A stretch of 64,000 nucleotides of DNA from Terriglobia bacterium (GTDB lineage: Bacteria; Acidobacteriota; Terriglobia; Versatilivoradales; Versatilivoraceae): the NCBI GenBank assembly GCA_951813285.1, contig OX638355.1, forward strand, positions 4,049,136-4,113,135, given 5' to 3'. The notes beneath the pieces were generated by a model. That model was not told the origin of the DNA and ran no database searches. It was given only the letters and a program-made list of their open reading frames with translations. The number at the start of each line of letters is the position of its first letter. The first letter of the stretch is position 1. Both the position numbers and the translations under genes were made by a program. Of the stretch, positions 15,711 through 25,678 are shown piece after piece.

Positions 15711-17075
15711 CTAAAAGCCCTGCTTCTCGAAGAAGGGCCTCATGGCGGCATTGTATTCCCGGCCGCCCTCGCGGTAGACGCCCAACAGAAAATAGGGCAC
15801 CGATCCCCGCCGCACCATCTCATCGGCCCATTGCGCAATGATCATCTGCTGTATGACGTTGCCCACGATTCCGGAAGTGGGACAGATGCTCTTGGACTGG
15901 CCGGCAATCTTGATCACCCCCCCGGACTCGGGAGAGAAGTTGTCGAATCCGGCGTCGGCTACGTCAATGAGGCGCCCGTGGGGAACCACGCCGTCCGTCG
16001 AGGCGGGTCCGACGCCCACCACGTAGGCTCCTTCCACCTGTTTCTCCAGGGCCAACTTCACCTCTTCCGGATAGGCCGGCGAGATGGAGTTGATGAACAT
16101 GACGTTTTTTTCCCTGTTGGCGTCCCAATTCCCAAAATTCACCACCGCGACACCGGAGGCGACGTGAAATTCACTCTCAAACCCCGGATGCTCGATGCTT
16201 TTTCCGAACCATCGCCCGCCGGCCCGAACGCGCTCGGCCATAATGGCCGTCGTCTCCCGGATGCGATCGAAATGGCTGCGGGTGCGCTCCACCCGCTCGG
16301 TCAGCACCCGCAGGTACTGAGCGCTCTTGTCCACCGCCTTGGCGTTGGGATTGGCCAGCTTGTTGGCGATCTCGGCGTTCAGCATCCAGTGGATCGACCC
16401 GCTGCCGGTGCCGCTGGAAGGACAGATGGCGAACTCGGGGATTTCCGGAGCATGCACCAGCCCCTGCTCGTAGGGGGTATGGCTGTGGAGGATCTCGTTG
16501 GAGACGTCCCTGAGCATCAACCCGTCGGGACAGCCGTGAGACGGGTGATTATAGCCGGGAGGCCTGAACTCGTTGTTCCAGTAGTTGATGGTGACGCAGA
16601 CTACGTAGACGCCACGCTCCCTGGCAGCCAACACGGCCTTGTTGGCCCGGTTGGTGAAGACGATGTCGCCCTTCTGCATCTGGTCGAAATCTTTTTCAGC
16701 CCCCAGGGAGGTGGAATGGGTCTTCATGATGCCGGGACTGCCGCGGCGGTCGTCTTTCTGCTCGTAGTAGGGCATGTGCCCCAGGTTCATGGAGGTCCAC
16801 ACCGTGCCCCCCTTCCGGACGAGGCTGGCGGCGCGGGAGGTCAGATCGCCGATCTGATCCAGTTCCCCGCTCTGGGCACCCAGGATGTCCAGCGTGCCCT
16901 GGTAGTACTCCTCCATGAACAGCACGGTATGCCCGAAGGTGTATTCCTGTTGCCAACGGCAGTCGCTCTCGCCGGAGTGGGCAGCGGCGGGGATCTCCAA
17001 CCAACGCCCTGCAGCAACGCCGCCACCGAGCAACGCACCTGTTTGAATCATTTTGCGGCGATTGAGCTTGGCCAT
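15711..17075 (-). CDS. Tat-exported double-SIS-domain protein B
   Basis: A 454-residue paralogue of the adjacent gene. The signal is LNRRKMIQTGALLGGGVAAG, and the start is ATG at 17075. The same blocks recur: FGHTVLFMEEYYQGTLDILG, GTVWTSMNLGHMPYYEQKDD, GDIVFTNRANKAVLAARERG, GGRWFGKSIEHPGFESEF, NVMFINSISPAYPEEVKLAL, GRLIDVADAGFDNFSPESGG and SICPTSGIVGNVIQQMIIAQW. Large identical segments in the C-terminal half show that the pair arose by tandem duplication and that both copies are kept under selection. It is the first gene of the operon that runs to the NCS1 permease. The sugar ligand and catalytic activity are unknown. Confidence 0.8.
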   Translation of the reverse strand: MAKLNRRKMIQTGALLGGGVAAGRWLEIPAAAHSGESDCRWQQEYTFGHTVLFMEEYYQGTLDILGAQSGELDQIGDLTSRAASLVRKGGTVWTSMNLGHMPYYEQKDDRRGSPGIMKTHSTSLGAEKDFDQMQKGDIVFTNRANKAVLAARERGVYVVCVTINYWNNEFRPPGYNHPSHGCPDGLMLRDVSNEILHSHTPYEQGLVHAPEIPEFAICPSSGTGSGSIHWMLNAEIANKLANPNAKAVDKSAQYLRVLTERVERTRSHFDRIRETTAIMAERVRAGGRWFGKSIEHPGFESEFHVASGVAVVNFGNWDANREKNVMFINSISPAYPEEVKLALEKQVEGAYVVGVGPASTDGVVPHGRLIDVADAGFDNFSPESGGVIKIAGQSKSICPTSGIVGNVIQQMIIAQWADEMVRRGSVPYFLLGVYREGGREYNAAMRPFFEKQGF

Positions 17076-17287
17076 GAATGCCTCTGGTTTGGCGGAAGGT
17101 AAAATCGACGTGACCCGGGAGAACACGCGTGGCCCAATATGACACAAGAAGGGTCCCGCCATCCGGCTGCGCCCGGACTCCGCCTATCATACAACACAAG
17201 TTCAAGGATTCGGCACGGCTCTTTGCGGGAGAAGAAGTCGGGGAGACTGGCGGCCATCCAGGAAGTGCGCGAAGGGGAAAAGAGTTA

Positions 17288-17412
17288 TCCACGAAGGGAC
17301 ACTAAGGCGTTGAGGTTAACCGTGACGGAATACCAAGGTCACCAGTGAATTAACGATTTCCGATTGTTTCATTCTCGTATGATCCGCACGGAAGCGCGGG
17401 GGCGACACTTGT
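17288..17412 (+). repeat. Family A intergenic repeat, copy 1
   Basis: Starts at TATCCACGAAGGGAC, runs through ACTAAGGCGTTGAGG, ATACCAAGGTCAC and CGATTGTTTCATTCTCGTATG, and ends in GATCCGCACGG with GC-rich sequence. The same blocks in the same order occur in the copies at 17830, 18680, 33985, 34975 and 41868. Confidence 0.75.
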
Positions 17413-17829
17413 CTGAGATCGAATACCCGAGGTAATTGCTGTCGCCGCCTACGCGGCTCAACTCTCAGAGAGCAGGTGGTCCATGGGCTGACGCCCACGG
17501 CTAAGTGCTGTCGCCGCCTTGGCGGCTGTCTGGAACCCCGGGCTGACGCCCGAGAGATTGTCATTTAAATAAGCATCCCGCGCCCGAGCAGTGTCTTGAC
17601 TTCGGAGAGAGCGGCGAAGCCGCGGTTGACCCAGGTCTGGGGAGGAAACCTCTCCTACAGACCTTCCCTATGAAGCGGCGAAGCCGCGCCAGCACTTAGC
17701 CCCGGGCGTGAGCCCGGGGGCGTGTCGACCCTGCACTGCCCTAGCCGCGTAGGCGGCGACTCAAGAACCGCGTTCCGAGACCCCACGACCTCCCCAAAGC
17801 CACGCCTGTCAGGAACGCCCCTGTTTTTC

Positions 17830-18050
17830 CTCGAATGATCCGCCCGGCAGGGCAGGGGCCCGGCTTGCCTGAAACAAACGAAAAAAGACAAAAGGAAAAG
17901 AGTGATCCACGAAGGGCCACGAAGAACGACGAAGGGCCACTAAGGCATTGAGGTGAACCGCGACGGGATACCAAGGTCGCAAAGGGATGGTCGATTTCTG
18001 ATTGTTTCACTCTTGTATGATCCGCCCGGTACGGCGGGGGCTGGGCTCGC
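17830..18050 (+). repeat. Family A intergenic repeat, copy 2
   Basis: Contains the GC-rich end ATGATCCGCCCGGCAGGGC, GCTTGCCTGAAACAAACG, an A-rich stretch (aaaaaagacaaaagg), AGAGTGATCCACGAAGGGC, CATTGAGGTGAACCGCGAC, GGATACCAAGGTCGC and GATTGTTTCACTCTTG. The unit ends with the block it begins with, so units can be joined head to tail. Confidence 0.8.
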
Positions 18051-18129
18051 GGACAAACGGGAGTTTTCCAGAAGGCGACCGTCGTCTTTCAGAGAATTCG
18101 CCCGCCGGATGCCCTCCATCGCACCGTCG

Positions 18130-18310
18130 GGACGCCCCCCCCGGGAGCGCGGGCGTCTCGCCCGCACAGGACTTGGCACCATTGTAACGATCCCCACAAT
18201 GGCCGGTTTGGTGCACTGTGCGAGGAAGTGGCCCTGCATCGCAGGCTGTTTGCACCAATAAGGTTGCGGGCGGGACGCCCGCGCTCCCGGGTGGGCATTC
18301 TCCCATGACG
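18130..18310. repeat. Two inverted copies of a GGGAGCGCGGGCGT element
   Basis: At 18136-18170 the + strand reads CCCCGGGAGCGCGGGCGTCT followed by CGCCCGCAC. At 18262-18295 the complement of the same element is found. GCGGGC...GCCCGC can form a stem, so each copy is a small hairpin. Related copies lie at 33300-33345, 33918-33962 and 41495-41523. Translations of this element are what produce 'RERGRPAR' and 'GETPALPG' peptides. Confidence 0.75.
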
Positions 18311-18359
18311 CCGTGACACCTACGTCACAATATTGCAGAAGCGCCCGGGCGCCGCTCGT

Positions 18360-18560
18360 CATTGACCGAGCTCCATCCCTATTCGTCCCCATTCGTGTTC
18401 ATTGGTGGTTCGTCTTCATTTCCAAAACCAAAACGGCTGGCTGTTTATCCTGTCTATCCTGTGCATCCATGTTCAATCAGTAGAAAACCGGTTTTGCACG
18501 ACAGTGCCCTTGTTCCCGATAGGACGTGAAGATGCGTTGTTTCACCCTCGAATGATCCGC
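18360..18560 (-). repeat. Composite repeat block also present at 41290-41450
   Basis: Read on the - strand the order is: GTGAAACAACG, a segment with CTTCA and GGGAACAAGGGC, AAACCGGTTTTCTACT, then ATTGAACATGGATGCACAGG and GACAGGAT, then GAAGACGAACCAC and CACGAAT. The same order and spacing occur on the + strand at 41290-41450, so the block moved as a unit. Confidence 0.7.
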
Positions 18561-18679
18561 CCGTCGTGGGGGCGGGGGCGCGGCTTGCCTGAAACAACCT
18601 CTGGCGCCCAGGCCGCCTCAGACCGTGGAACCAATTGAAACCATGAGACTTGGAGACATTTTTCTTGAAACACAATTTG

Positions 18680-18908
18680 TTTCCCACTCGGATGATCTGC
18701 CCCGTCGTGGGGGGCAGGGGCGCCACTTGCCTGAAACAAACGAAAAAAGACAAAAGGAAAAGAGTGATCCACGAAGGACGACGAAGGGCCACGAAGGCGT
18801 TGAGATGAGCCGTAACGGGATACCAAGGTCGCGAAGGGATTGGTCGATTTCTGATTGTTTCACTCTCGGATGATCTGCACGGCAGGGCGGGCGCGGCTTG
18901 CCTGAATT
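18680..18908 (+). repeat. Family A intergenic repeat, copy 3
   Basis: Begins with GGATGATCTGCCCCGTCG and ACTTGCCTGAAACAAACG, continues with the A-rich stretch, TGATCCACGAAGGACGACG, GGCGTTGAGATGAGCCG, GATACCAAGGTCGCGAAGGG and TCGATTTCTGATTGTTTCAC, and ends with another GATGATCTGCACGGCAGGGC plus GCTTGCCTGAA. A partial copy of the end block lies just before it at 18548-18600. Confidence 0.8.
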
Positions 18909-19178
18909 GCCAGTAGTGTTTACCATCCTGTCGAAGGGTCCCGCACCGTACGAAAACGGGCAATGAACCACCAATGGACGAATGCCTCTCGAATTACCTG
19001 AGGGTCACGGGACTCGGAGTCGAATCGATCCTTGAATTCAAGCGTCCGAAATGAATGGGAGAGGTTGGCGTCCATGACATCATTCGTGTCTATTCGTGTC
19101 CATTCGTGGTTCTCCGTTGTTCTTCGTGGATAATTCTTTCCCATCATTGCTTGTCGTTCCGAAGCTTCTCCTCCACCA

Positions 19179-19865
19179 ATGACTCGCTTCCGCATCGCCA
19201 TCGACGGCCCCTCGGGGGCCGGAAAGAGCACGGTTGCCCGCCAGGTCGCCCAGCGGCTGGGGTACCTCTATATCGACACCGGGGCCATGTACCGCGCCGT
19301 CGGCCTCAAGGTCACCCGGGAGCAACTCGCGTGGGATCAGACGGATGCAATCGTTGAGGCCGCCCGCCGGGCTCAAATCGAGCTAAAGACCGGCCCGCGA
19401 GGCCTTCGCGTCTTCCTGGACGGAGTAGACGTGTCCGAGGTCATTCGTACGGAGACCGCGGGCCAAGCGGCTTCCCGGGTCTCCAGCATTCCAGGGGTGC
19501 GGAAGATCCTGGTTCAGGCCCAGCAAGAACTGGGCAAGCGCGGCAGGGTGGTCATGGAGGGCAGAGATATTGGAACCAAGGTGTTTCCCGAGGCCGAACT
19601 GAAGGTTTTCCTGGACGCTTCCGAATCAACCCGCGCCCGGCGGCGATTCACCCAGAATCGAAACAAGAGGGAAGCGTTGAACCTGGGGAGCATTCTCGAG
19701 GAGATACGGCAGCGGGACCGGCGCGACCGGGAGCGCACCGACTCACCCTTGGTTCAAGCCCGGGACGCGCTCTACCTGGAGACTTCGAACCAAACGGTCG
19801 ACGAGGTGGTTGAGAAAATTCTCAAGATGGTCGGACTCGTGGAGGGAAAATCCGGCAGCGGTTGA
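19179..19865 (+). CDS. cmk: Cytidylate kinase
   Basis: A 228-residue CMP/dCMP kinase that phosphorylates CMP to CDP with ATP. The P-loop is IDGPSGAGKSTVARQVAQRLG (residues about 8-28); YIDTGAMYRAVGLKV is the CMP-site signature, followed by DVSEVIRTETAGQAASRVSSIPGVR and VVMEGRDIGTKVFPEAELKVFLDAS. The lid, RDRRDRERTDSPLVQARDA, is complete. The length is normal (about 220-230). The first ATG coincides with the start of homology. It stands alone on the + strand, convergent with rho, and follows the repeat island. Confidence 0.97.
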   Translation: MTRFRIAIDGPSGAGKSTVARQVAQRLGYLYIDTGAMYRAVGLKVTREQLAWDQTDAIVEAARRAQIELKTGPRGLRVFLDGVDVSEVIRTETAGQAASRVSSIPGVRKILVQAQQELGKRGRVVMEGRDIGTKVFPEAELKVFLDASESTRARRRFTQNRNKREALNLGSILEEIRQRDRRDRERTDSPLVQARDALYLETSNQTVDEVVEKILKMVGLVEGKSGSG

Positions 19866-19914
19866 GTGTCGGGAGTGATGGCTGTTGAGGACTTATGGAT
19901 TCAGCGGATGGAAC

Positions 19915-21168
19915 TCAGCCCCCGTTGCTCATGGAGGCCAGAAACTCGCTGTTCGACCTCCTCTTGGAGAGCCGCTCCAGCATCAGCTCCATGGTCTCGA
20001 CCGCCGAAAGCGGATTGAGCACCTTCCGCAACACCCACACCCGATTGAGTTCATCCTTGGGCATCAGCAACTCTTCCTTGCGGGTACCCGAGCGGTTGAT
20101 GTCGATTGCCGGAAAGACCCGTTTTTCCACCAGCTTCCGCTCCAGGTGAACCTCCATGTTGCCGGTTCCCTTGAACTCCTCGAAGATGACATCGTCCATG
20201 CGGCTTCCGGTGTCGATCAGCGCCGTAGCGATGATCGTCAAGCTGCCGCCCTCCTCGATGTTGCGAGCGGCGCCGAAAAACCGCTTCGGTCTCTGCAGGG
20301 CATTGGAGTCCACCCCGCCCGAAAGCACCTTGCCCGAAGGGGGAACGATGGTGTTGTAGGCGCGAGCCAGACGGGTGATCGAGTCCAGCAGGATCACCAC
20401 GTCCCGCTTGTGCTCCACCAGCCGTTTGGCCTTCTCGATCACCATCTCGGCAACCTGCACGTGGCGAGTAGCCGGCTCGTCGAAGGTCGAGCTGATGACC
20501 TCGCCATTGACGGACCGCTGCATGTCGGTGACCTCTTCAGGCCTTTCGTCGATCAACAGTACGATCAAGATGATTTCGGGATGGTTATGGGTAACGGAGT
20601 TGGCGATAGTTTGCAACAGCATGGTCTTCCCGGTCCGCGGCGGCGAAACGATCAGCCCGCGCTGTCCTTTTCCGATGGGAACCATCAGATCCATGACTCG
20701 GGCGGAGAGGTTGTCCGGCTGAGTCTCCAACCGGATCCGATCCTCGGGATAGAGCGGCGTGAGATTGTCGAAAAAGATCTTGTTGCGTGCAATGTCGGGA
20801 TGCTCGAAGTTGATGGCCTCGACCTTGATCAGGGCAAAGTACCGTTCCCCGTCCTTGGGTGGTCGAATCTGACCCGAGACCGTGTCGCCCGTATGCAGGT
20901 CGAACTTGCGGATCTGGGAGGGGGACACGTAGATATCGTCCGGTCCCGGAAGGTAGTTGTAGTCAGGCGCTCGCAAGAACCCGAAGCCGTCGGGAAGCGT
21001 CTCCAACACCCCCTCCGAGAAAATCAAGCCGTTCTTCTCCGTCTGGGCCTGCAGGATCTTGAATATCAACTCCTGTTTCCGCATTCCGGTTGCGCCGGCC
21101 ACGTTCAGATCTTTGGCGATCTGAGTGAGGGCGGCGATGTTCATTTCTTTCAGCTCGGCAATGTCCAT
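19915..21168 (-). CDS. rho: Transcription termination factor Rho
   Basis: A 417-residue Rho hexameric RNA helicase. The N-terminal Rho-N helix ([23 protein letters not shown]) is followed by the cold-shock RNA-binding domain ([30 protein letters not shown]), the Walker [13 protein letters not shown], the Walker [17 protein letters not shown] and the R-loop [20 protein letters not shown]. There is no Gly- or Asp-rich insertion such as actinobacteria have. ATG at 21168, with AAGGAG 6 bases upstream, is preferred over an in-frame ATG at 21213. Rho-dependent termination may explain why so few intrinsic terminators are visible in the window. Confidence 0.97.
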   Translation of the reverse strand: MDIAELKEMNIAALTQIAKDLNVAGATGMRKQELIFKILQAQTEKNGLIFSEGVLETLPDGFGFLRAPDYNYLPGPDDIYVSPSQIRKFDLHTGDTVSGQIRPPKDGERYFALIKVEAINFEHPDIARNKIFFDNLTPLYPEDRIRLETQPDNLSARVMDLMVPIGKGQRGLIVSPPRTGKTMLLQTIANSVTHNHPEIILIVLLIDERPEEVTDMQRSVNGEVISSTFDEPATRHVQVAEMVIEKAKRLVEHKRDVVILLDSITRLARAYNTIVPPSGKVLSGGVDSNALQRPKRFFGAARNIEEGGSLTIIATALIDTGSRMDDVIFEEFKGTGNMEVHLERKLVEKRVFPAIDINRSGTRKEELLMPKDELNRVWVLRKVLNPLSAVETMELMLERLSKRRSNSEFLASMSNGG

Positions 21169-21261
21169 AAAGACTCCTTGGAGTTTCGGGATTTCAAAAT
21201 CGGGTTTGGGCAACCGGCCCGATCGGCCGGGCGGCGGCTCAACTGGAATTCGGCGATGGGT

Positions 21262-21852
21262 CTACGGCTGTGCTGTCCCCTGGATATGACGACTCAGAAG
21301 TGCCCAGACCTTGTTATGGCCCGTCCTCTTTGTGGCGGAATACGCTACCACCGCGACTGCCGGCACCAGCGCCTGGGTGTGTTTGAGCGATTTCTGCAGT
21401 TCGCTTCCGGATAGCCTGTCGGCCTTGGTAGAAACCATGAAAAAAGGAAGGGAAAACTCGCGCAACCTCTCTAGGGTTCGCAGATCCTGCCGGGTCGGAC
21501 CAATCCGCGAGTCAATGATCGATACGCAAACAGCCAGCTTCTCTCGCTGTCGGAAATAGCCGTCCAACAGACGAGCCCATCCAAATCGCATCTCCTTGGA
21601 AACCTTGGCGTAGCCATAACCCGGGCAGTCGACAAAATAGAAACGTCCGTCAATTCTGAAAAAATGGATCAGCCGGGTTCGCCCCGGGGTGGAACTGGTG
21701 CGGGCAAGTCCCCGTTGCCCTAACAGACTGTTGATCAAGCTGGATTTGCCGACATTGGAACGGCCGATGAATGCGATTTCGGGAAGGTCATCCCGTGGAA
21801 ACCGGGACGGATCAGGAGCGCTGCATGCCAACTCGGCGGAATGGATCTTCAA
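21262..21852 (-). CDS. ysxC: Ribosome biogenesis GTP-binding protein YsxC/EngB
   Basis: A 196-residue TrmE-Era-type GTPase needed for large-subunit assembly. G1 is [13 protein letters not shown]2 the [14 protein letters not shown] region, G3 [14 protein letters not shown] (family signature), G4 STKADRLS, and G5 near YSATKRTG. The ATG overlaps the lon stop (21849-21852, ATGA), so it is coupled to lon. The 93-base gap to rho downstream has no clear feature. Confidence 0.95.
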   Translation of the reverse strand: MKIHSAELACSAPDPSRFPRDDLPEIAFIGRSNVGKSSLINSLLGQRGLARTSSTPGRTRLIHFFRIDGRFYFVDCPGYGYAKVSKEMRFGWARLLDGYFRQREKLAVCVSIIDSRIGPTRQDLRTLERLREFSLPFFMVSTKADRLSGSELQKSLKHTQALVPAVAVVAYSATKRTGHNKVWALLSRHIQGTAQP

Positions 21853-24275
21853 TGGGTTATGGAATCTTGAGAAAAGTCCTTCTCCATTGAAGGCTTGTAC
21901 TCCTCGATCTTGTCCTCCGCTTTCTCCTCGACGACCGGGATCTCATTTTCCAGGGCGATCTTCAGCACCTCGTCCATGGTCTCGACGAAGTGCATGGAAA
22001 AATGCTCCTGGATGTTCTGGGGCACCTCGGAAAGATCCTTCTCGTTCCCCTTCGGCAGAACAGCCACCTTGATCCCGGCCCGGTGCGCGGCCAGCAGCTT
22101 CTCCTTCATCCCGCCAATGGGCAGCACCTTTCCTCGCAGAGTGATCTCCCCCGTCATGGCCACGTCCGGCCGCACCGGGATCTTGGTCAAGGAGGACACC
22201 ATGGCCGTGGCCATGGTGATTCCGGCCGAGGGTCCATCCTTGGGAATGGCTCCTTCGGGCACGTGGATATGCATGTCGAAGTTTCGATGAAACTCCCGTG
22301 GAACCCCCAGCAGGCGGGAACGGGAACGCACGTAGCTCATGGCGGCTTGGGCCGACTCCTGCATGACGTCACCCAACTTTCCGGTCAAGGTCAGGCGACC
22401 CTTTCCTTCCATCAAGGTGGCCTCGGTGCTCAACACTTCCCCCCCGACCTCTGTCCAGGCCAGGCCGGTGGCCAGACCGACCTCGCTTTTCTCCGCCGAG
22501 CGAATGTTGCGGAACCTGATCACTCCCAAGTAGTCATTCAAGTCCTCGCGGTCGACCTGGAGCGAGACCCCGGCGCCCTCCTTGACCACCTTGCGGGCAA
22601 CCTTGCGACAGATGGAGGCGATCTCGCGTTCCAGGTTGCGCACGCCCGACTCCCGGGAGTAGTTCTGGATGATCCCCAGAATGGCTTCGTCGGACAGAAC
22701 CAGGTTCTTCTCCTTCAGGCCGTTGCGAGGGAGCTGCTTCTTTACCAGATAGCGTTTGGCGATCTCCAGCTTCTCGGCCTCGGTGTACCCCGAAATACGG
22801 ATGACCTCCATTCGATCCTGCAGGGGCCGGGGAATGGTGTGAATGACATTGGCAGTGGCGATGAACATGACCTGCGACAGGTCGTATTCCACGTCCAGGT
22901 AGTGGTCCACAAAGCAGTGGTTCTGCTCGGGGTCCAGCACTTCCAGCAGGGCCGCCGAGGGGTCCCCGCGGAAATCCATGCTCATCTTGTCCACTTCGTC
23001 CAGCAGAAAGACGGGGTTCTTGGTTCCGGCTTTCTTCATCATCTGGATGATCTGGCCCGGCAAGGCTCCGATATAGGTCCGGCGATGCCCCCGGACCTCG
23101 GCCTCGTCCCTGACTCCTCCCAGAGACAGCCGGACGAACTTGCGTCCGGTAGCCCTGGCGATGGAACCCGCCAGCGACGATTTCCCCACTCCCGGAGGAC
23201 CCACCAGGCAGAGAATCGAACCCTTGGGGTTTTTCACCAACTGCCGCACGGCCAGAAATTCCAGGATTCGCTCCTTGACCTTCTCCAATCCGTAGTGGTC
23301 CTCTTCCAGAACCTTTTCCGCCCGTTCGATCTTCTGAATTTCCTTGGAACGCTTCTTCCAGGGAACTGCCAGCAACCAGTCGATGTAGTTGCGGGAGACG
23401 GTGGACTCGGCGGACATGGGAGGCATCATCTCCAGCCGCTTCAACTCTTGCGTGGCTTTTTCAAGAGCCTCCTTGGGCATCCCGGCCGCTTCGATCTTCT
23501 TCTTGAGTTCTTCCACCTCCGACTTCTCGTTTCGGCCCAGTTCCTTCTGAATGGCCTTCATCTTCTCATTCAGGTAGTACTCCTTCTGGGCCTTCTCCAT
23601 CTGTCGCTTGACCCGCGAGTTGATGGAACGATCCACGTTCAGTTTCTCGATCTCGACATCCAGAATGTCGCACAGCCGGTGAAGCCGGTCCACCGGATTG
23701 AAGATTTCCAGCAATTCCTGCTTTTCCTCAATGGTGACAGCCAGGTTGGCTGCCACCGTATCGGCCATGCGGTCGATATCCTCGACGCGCACCGCGGCCA
23801 CCATGGTGTCGTAATTCAGGTTCTGGCTCAGTTTTACATACTGCTCGAACAGCGACGTGACCTTGTTGACCAGTGTCTCGGTGTTGCCCTGGGCCGGGCG
23901 GGCGGGGGCCGTCGGCCGCAAGACGGCCTTCATGTACTCATCCTCTTCCAGGATCTGCAACCCCTTGGCCCGCTCCAACCCTTCCACCAGCACTTTGATG
24001 TTGCCGTCCGGGAGGCGCAGGCTCTGGACGATGTTGGCGATGGTCCCGATGGAATAGATCTCGGAGGGCTGTGGATCATCCACCGCGGCATCGTGCTGGG
24101 TGGCCAGGAAGATCCGTTTGTCCCGGTTGAAGGCGACTTCCAGCGCCTTCACCGAGGCCGGTCGCCCGATCACGAAGGGAATCATCATGTAGGGGAAAAG
24201 CACCACGTCCCGAATCGGGACCATGGGCAAGAGGGTGTATTCCGACTTTTCTTTGGGCTTACCGAACATCGCCAT
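21849..24275 (-). CDS. lon: ATP-dependent Lon protease
   Basis: An 808-residue LonA-type protease that degrades misfolded and regulatory proteins in the cytoplasm. Its parts are an N-terminal substrate-binding domain (residues 1-200, [20 protein letters not shown]), a coiled coil (about 200-300, [12 protein letters not shown]), an AAA+ module with Walker [13 protein letters not shown] and [10 protein letters not shown], and a C-terminal S16 peptidase with catalytic Ser in [10 protein letters not shown] (about 683) and Lys in [16 protein letters not shown]. The C-terminal tail is long and acidic. It follows clpX with 37 bases between them; together with clpX, clpP and tig it forms a protein quality-control block. 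Confidence 0.97.
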   Translation of the reverse strand: MAMFGKPKEKSEYTLLPMVPIRDVVLFPYMMIPFVIGRPASVKALEVAFNRDKRIFLATQHDAAVDDPQPSEIYSIGTIANIVQSLRLPDGNIKVLVEGLERAKGLQILEEDEYMKAVLRPTAPARPAQGNTETLVNKVTSLFEQYVKLSQNLNYDTMVAAVRVEDIDRMADTVAANLAVTIEEKQELLEIFNPVDRLHRLCDILDVEIEKLNVDRSINSRVKRQMEKAQKEYYLNEKMKAIQKELGRNEKSEVEELKKKIEAAGMPKEALEKATQELKRLEMMPPMSAESTVSRNYIDWLLAVPWKKRSKEIQKIERAEKVLEEDHYGLEKVKERILEFLAVRQLVKNPKGSILCLVGPPGVGKSSLAGSIARATGRKFVRLSLGGVRDEAEVRGHRRTYIGALPGQIIQMMKKAGTKNPVFLLDEVDKMSMDFRGDPSAALLEVLDPEQNHCFVDHYLDVEYDLSQVMFIATANVIHTIPRPLQDRMEVIRISGYTEAEKLEIAKRYLVKKQLPRNGLKEKNLVLSDEAILGIIQNYSRESGVRNLEREIASICRKVARKVVKEGAGVSLQVDREDLNDYLGVIRFRNIRSAEKSEVGLATGLAWTEVGGEVLSTEATLMEGKGRLTLTGKLGDVMQESAQAAMSYVRSRSRLLGVPREFHRNFDMHIHVPEGAIPKDGPSAGITMATAMVSSLTKIPVRPDVAMTGEITLRGKVLPIGGMKEKLLAAHRAGIKVAVLPKGNEKDLSEVPQNIQEHFSMHFVETMDEVLKIALENEIPVVEEKAEDKIEEYKPSMEKDFSQDSITH

Positions 24276-24312
24276 TCCGTTTTTTCGAGAGAAACAGGTT
24301 CCGTGTCGCGGC

Positions 24313-25548
24313 TTAACCTGCCTTTTCCAAGAGCGAGAGATCGATGGAGTTGGCGGTCACCATCTCCTTGGTCACCACGAATTCCTTGATCTTTCGCTGG
24401 GCAGGCAACAGGTACATGAGATCGAGCATCAGCTCCTCGATGATGATGCGCAGCCCTCGGGCCCCGACCTTGCGCTGCTGGGCCAGTTCCGCAATTCCCT
24501 CCAGGGCGTCCTGATTGAAGTTTAGCTTGACTCCTTCGTATTCGAAAAGTTTCTGGTACTGTTTCACCAGCGCATTCTTCGGCTTGGTCAGAATCTCGAC
24601 CAGGGCGGCGATATCCAGATCTTCCAGGGTTCCCACCACCGGCATGCGGCCCACAAACTCGGGGATCAAGCCGTAGCGGATCAGGTCCTGCGGCTCCACC
24701 CGCTCCAGCATGGCCAGGTTCCGCCGCTGCTGCACCGTCTTGACGTCACTGCGAAAACCCAGGGTTCGCTTGCCGATGCGACGCTCGACCACTTTCTCCA
24801 GCCCCACGAAGGCTCCACCGCAGATGAAGAGAATGTTGGTCGTATCCACCTGGGTGAACTCCTGGTGGGGATGTTTCCTTCCACCCTGAGGCGGCACGTT
24901 GGCGACCGTTCCCTCCAGGATTTTCAGCAGGGCCTGCTGCACCCCCTCTCCGGACACGTCCCGAGTGATGGAGGGATTCTCGTCTTTTCGGCAAATCTTG
25001 TCCACCTCATCAATGTAAATCATGCCATGCTGGCATTTCTCTACATCTCCGCCGGCGCTCTGAAGCAATTTCAAAATGATGTTCTCGACATCCTCACCCA
25101 CGTATCCCGCTTCGGTCAGGGTGGTGGCGTCCACGATGGCAAAGGGCACACTGAGCTTCTTGGCCAGGGTCTGGGCCAGTAGCGTCTTTCCCGTCCCGGT
25201 CGGGCCGATCAACAGGATATTGCTCTTGGTCAGCTCCACCTCGCTACGCCGGCGGGCAAGCTCGATTCGCTTGTAGTGGTTGTAGACCGCCACGGCCAGC
25301 TTTTTCTTGGTTTTCTCCTGGCCGATGACGTACTCGTCCAGATAGGCCTTGACCTCATGGGGTTTCGGCAGAGGATGCGGCTTGGCGTCGGAGTCGACAC
25401 CCTGGTCGTCATCGATGATGTCGTTGCAGACCCGGACGCACTCGTCACAGATAAAGACGGTGGGACCGGCGATCAGCTTGCGGACGTCATTCTGACTCTT
25501 GTTGCAGAAGGAACATCTCAATGATTCCTCGGTGCTGTTTCTTTTCAA
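24313..25548 (-). CDS. clpX: ATP-dependent Clp protease ATPase subunit ClpX
   Basis: A 411-residue ClpX. The N-terminal zinc-binding domain is intact ([11 protein letters not shown]...[13 protein letters not shown], four cysteines). It is followed by the P-loop [49 protein letters not shown] and [14 protein letters not shown]. The RKH/pore region is present. It unfolds substrates and passes them to ClpP. A secreted-protein gene (25679-26566) separates it from clpP, whereas clpP and clpX are usually adjacent. Confidence 0.97.
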   Translation of the reverse strand: MKRNSTEESLRCSFCNKSQNDVRKLIAGPTVFICDECVRVCNDIIDDDQGVDSDAKPHPLPKPHEVKAYLDEYVIGQEKTKKKLAVAVYNHYKRIELARRRSEVELTKSNILLIGPTGTGKTLLAQTLAKKLSVPFAIVDATTLTEAGYVGEDVENIILKLLQSAGGDVEKCQHGMIYIDEVDKICRKDENPSITRDVSGEGVQQALLKILEGTVANVPPQGGRKHPHQEFTQVDTTNILFICGGAFVGLEKVVERRIGKRTLGFRSDVKTVQQRRNLAMLERVEPQDLIRYGLIPEFVGRMPVVGTLEDLDIAALVEILTKPKNALVKQYQKLFEYEGVKLNFNQDALEGIAELAQQRKVGARGLRIIIEELMLDLMYLLPAQRKIKEFVVTKEMVTANSIDLSLLEKAG

Positions 25549-25678
25549 GTCAGCTCCTCCGGTCGGCTTGCCGGACTCTTTCCGGGATCCACGCCGACTC
25601 AGCGAACTCCATCCCCCGATGCCTCCGGGGCGCCAGCGAAAGGCTTCGCCCTGGATTCTCCGGCAATCCCTGTTCTAT

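Larger units (their letters stand above)
17076..19178. other. Gene-free island made of dispersed repeats
   Basis: About 2.1 kb without a convincing gene. Reading left to right it holds: a copy of the ATCCACGAAGG...GATCCGCACGG repeat (17288-17412); hairpin-rich GC repeats with CGCCCACGGCTA and GCCGCCTTGGCGGC (17440-17760); a second long copy (17830-18050); two opposed copies of the GGGAGCGCGGGCGT element (18130-18175, 18255-18310); a block (18360-18560) that recurs inverted at 41290-41450; further copies (18548-18600, 18680-18908); and an ATTCGTGTCCATTCGTGGTT segment at 19080-19130. Short open frames here read in low-complexity Arg/Pro/Gly and change between copies, so they are not called as genes. 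Confidence 0.8.

Noticed and set aside
17288-18908. Possible CRISPR array, because of repeated blocks in an intergenic region
   Set aside because: Units are long, imperfect, irregularly spaced and in both orientations, with no unique equal-length spacers and no cas genes.
17139-18974. Several open frames of 60-170 codons in the repeat island
   Set aside because: They are translations of the repeats (peptides like RERGRLAR and GSAGVPPA), differ between copies, occur on both strands and have no gene-like context.
21990-24389. Open frame of 799 codons on the + strand
   Set aside because: It is the exact opposite strand of lon, with His-, Gly- and Gln-rich translation and no domain.
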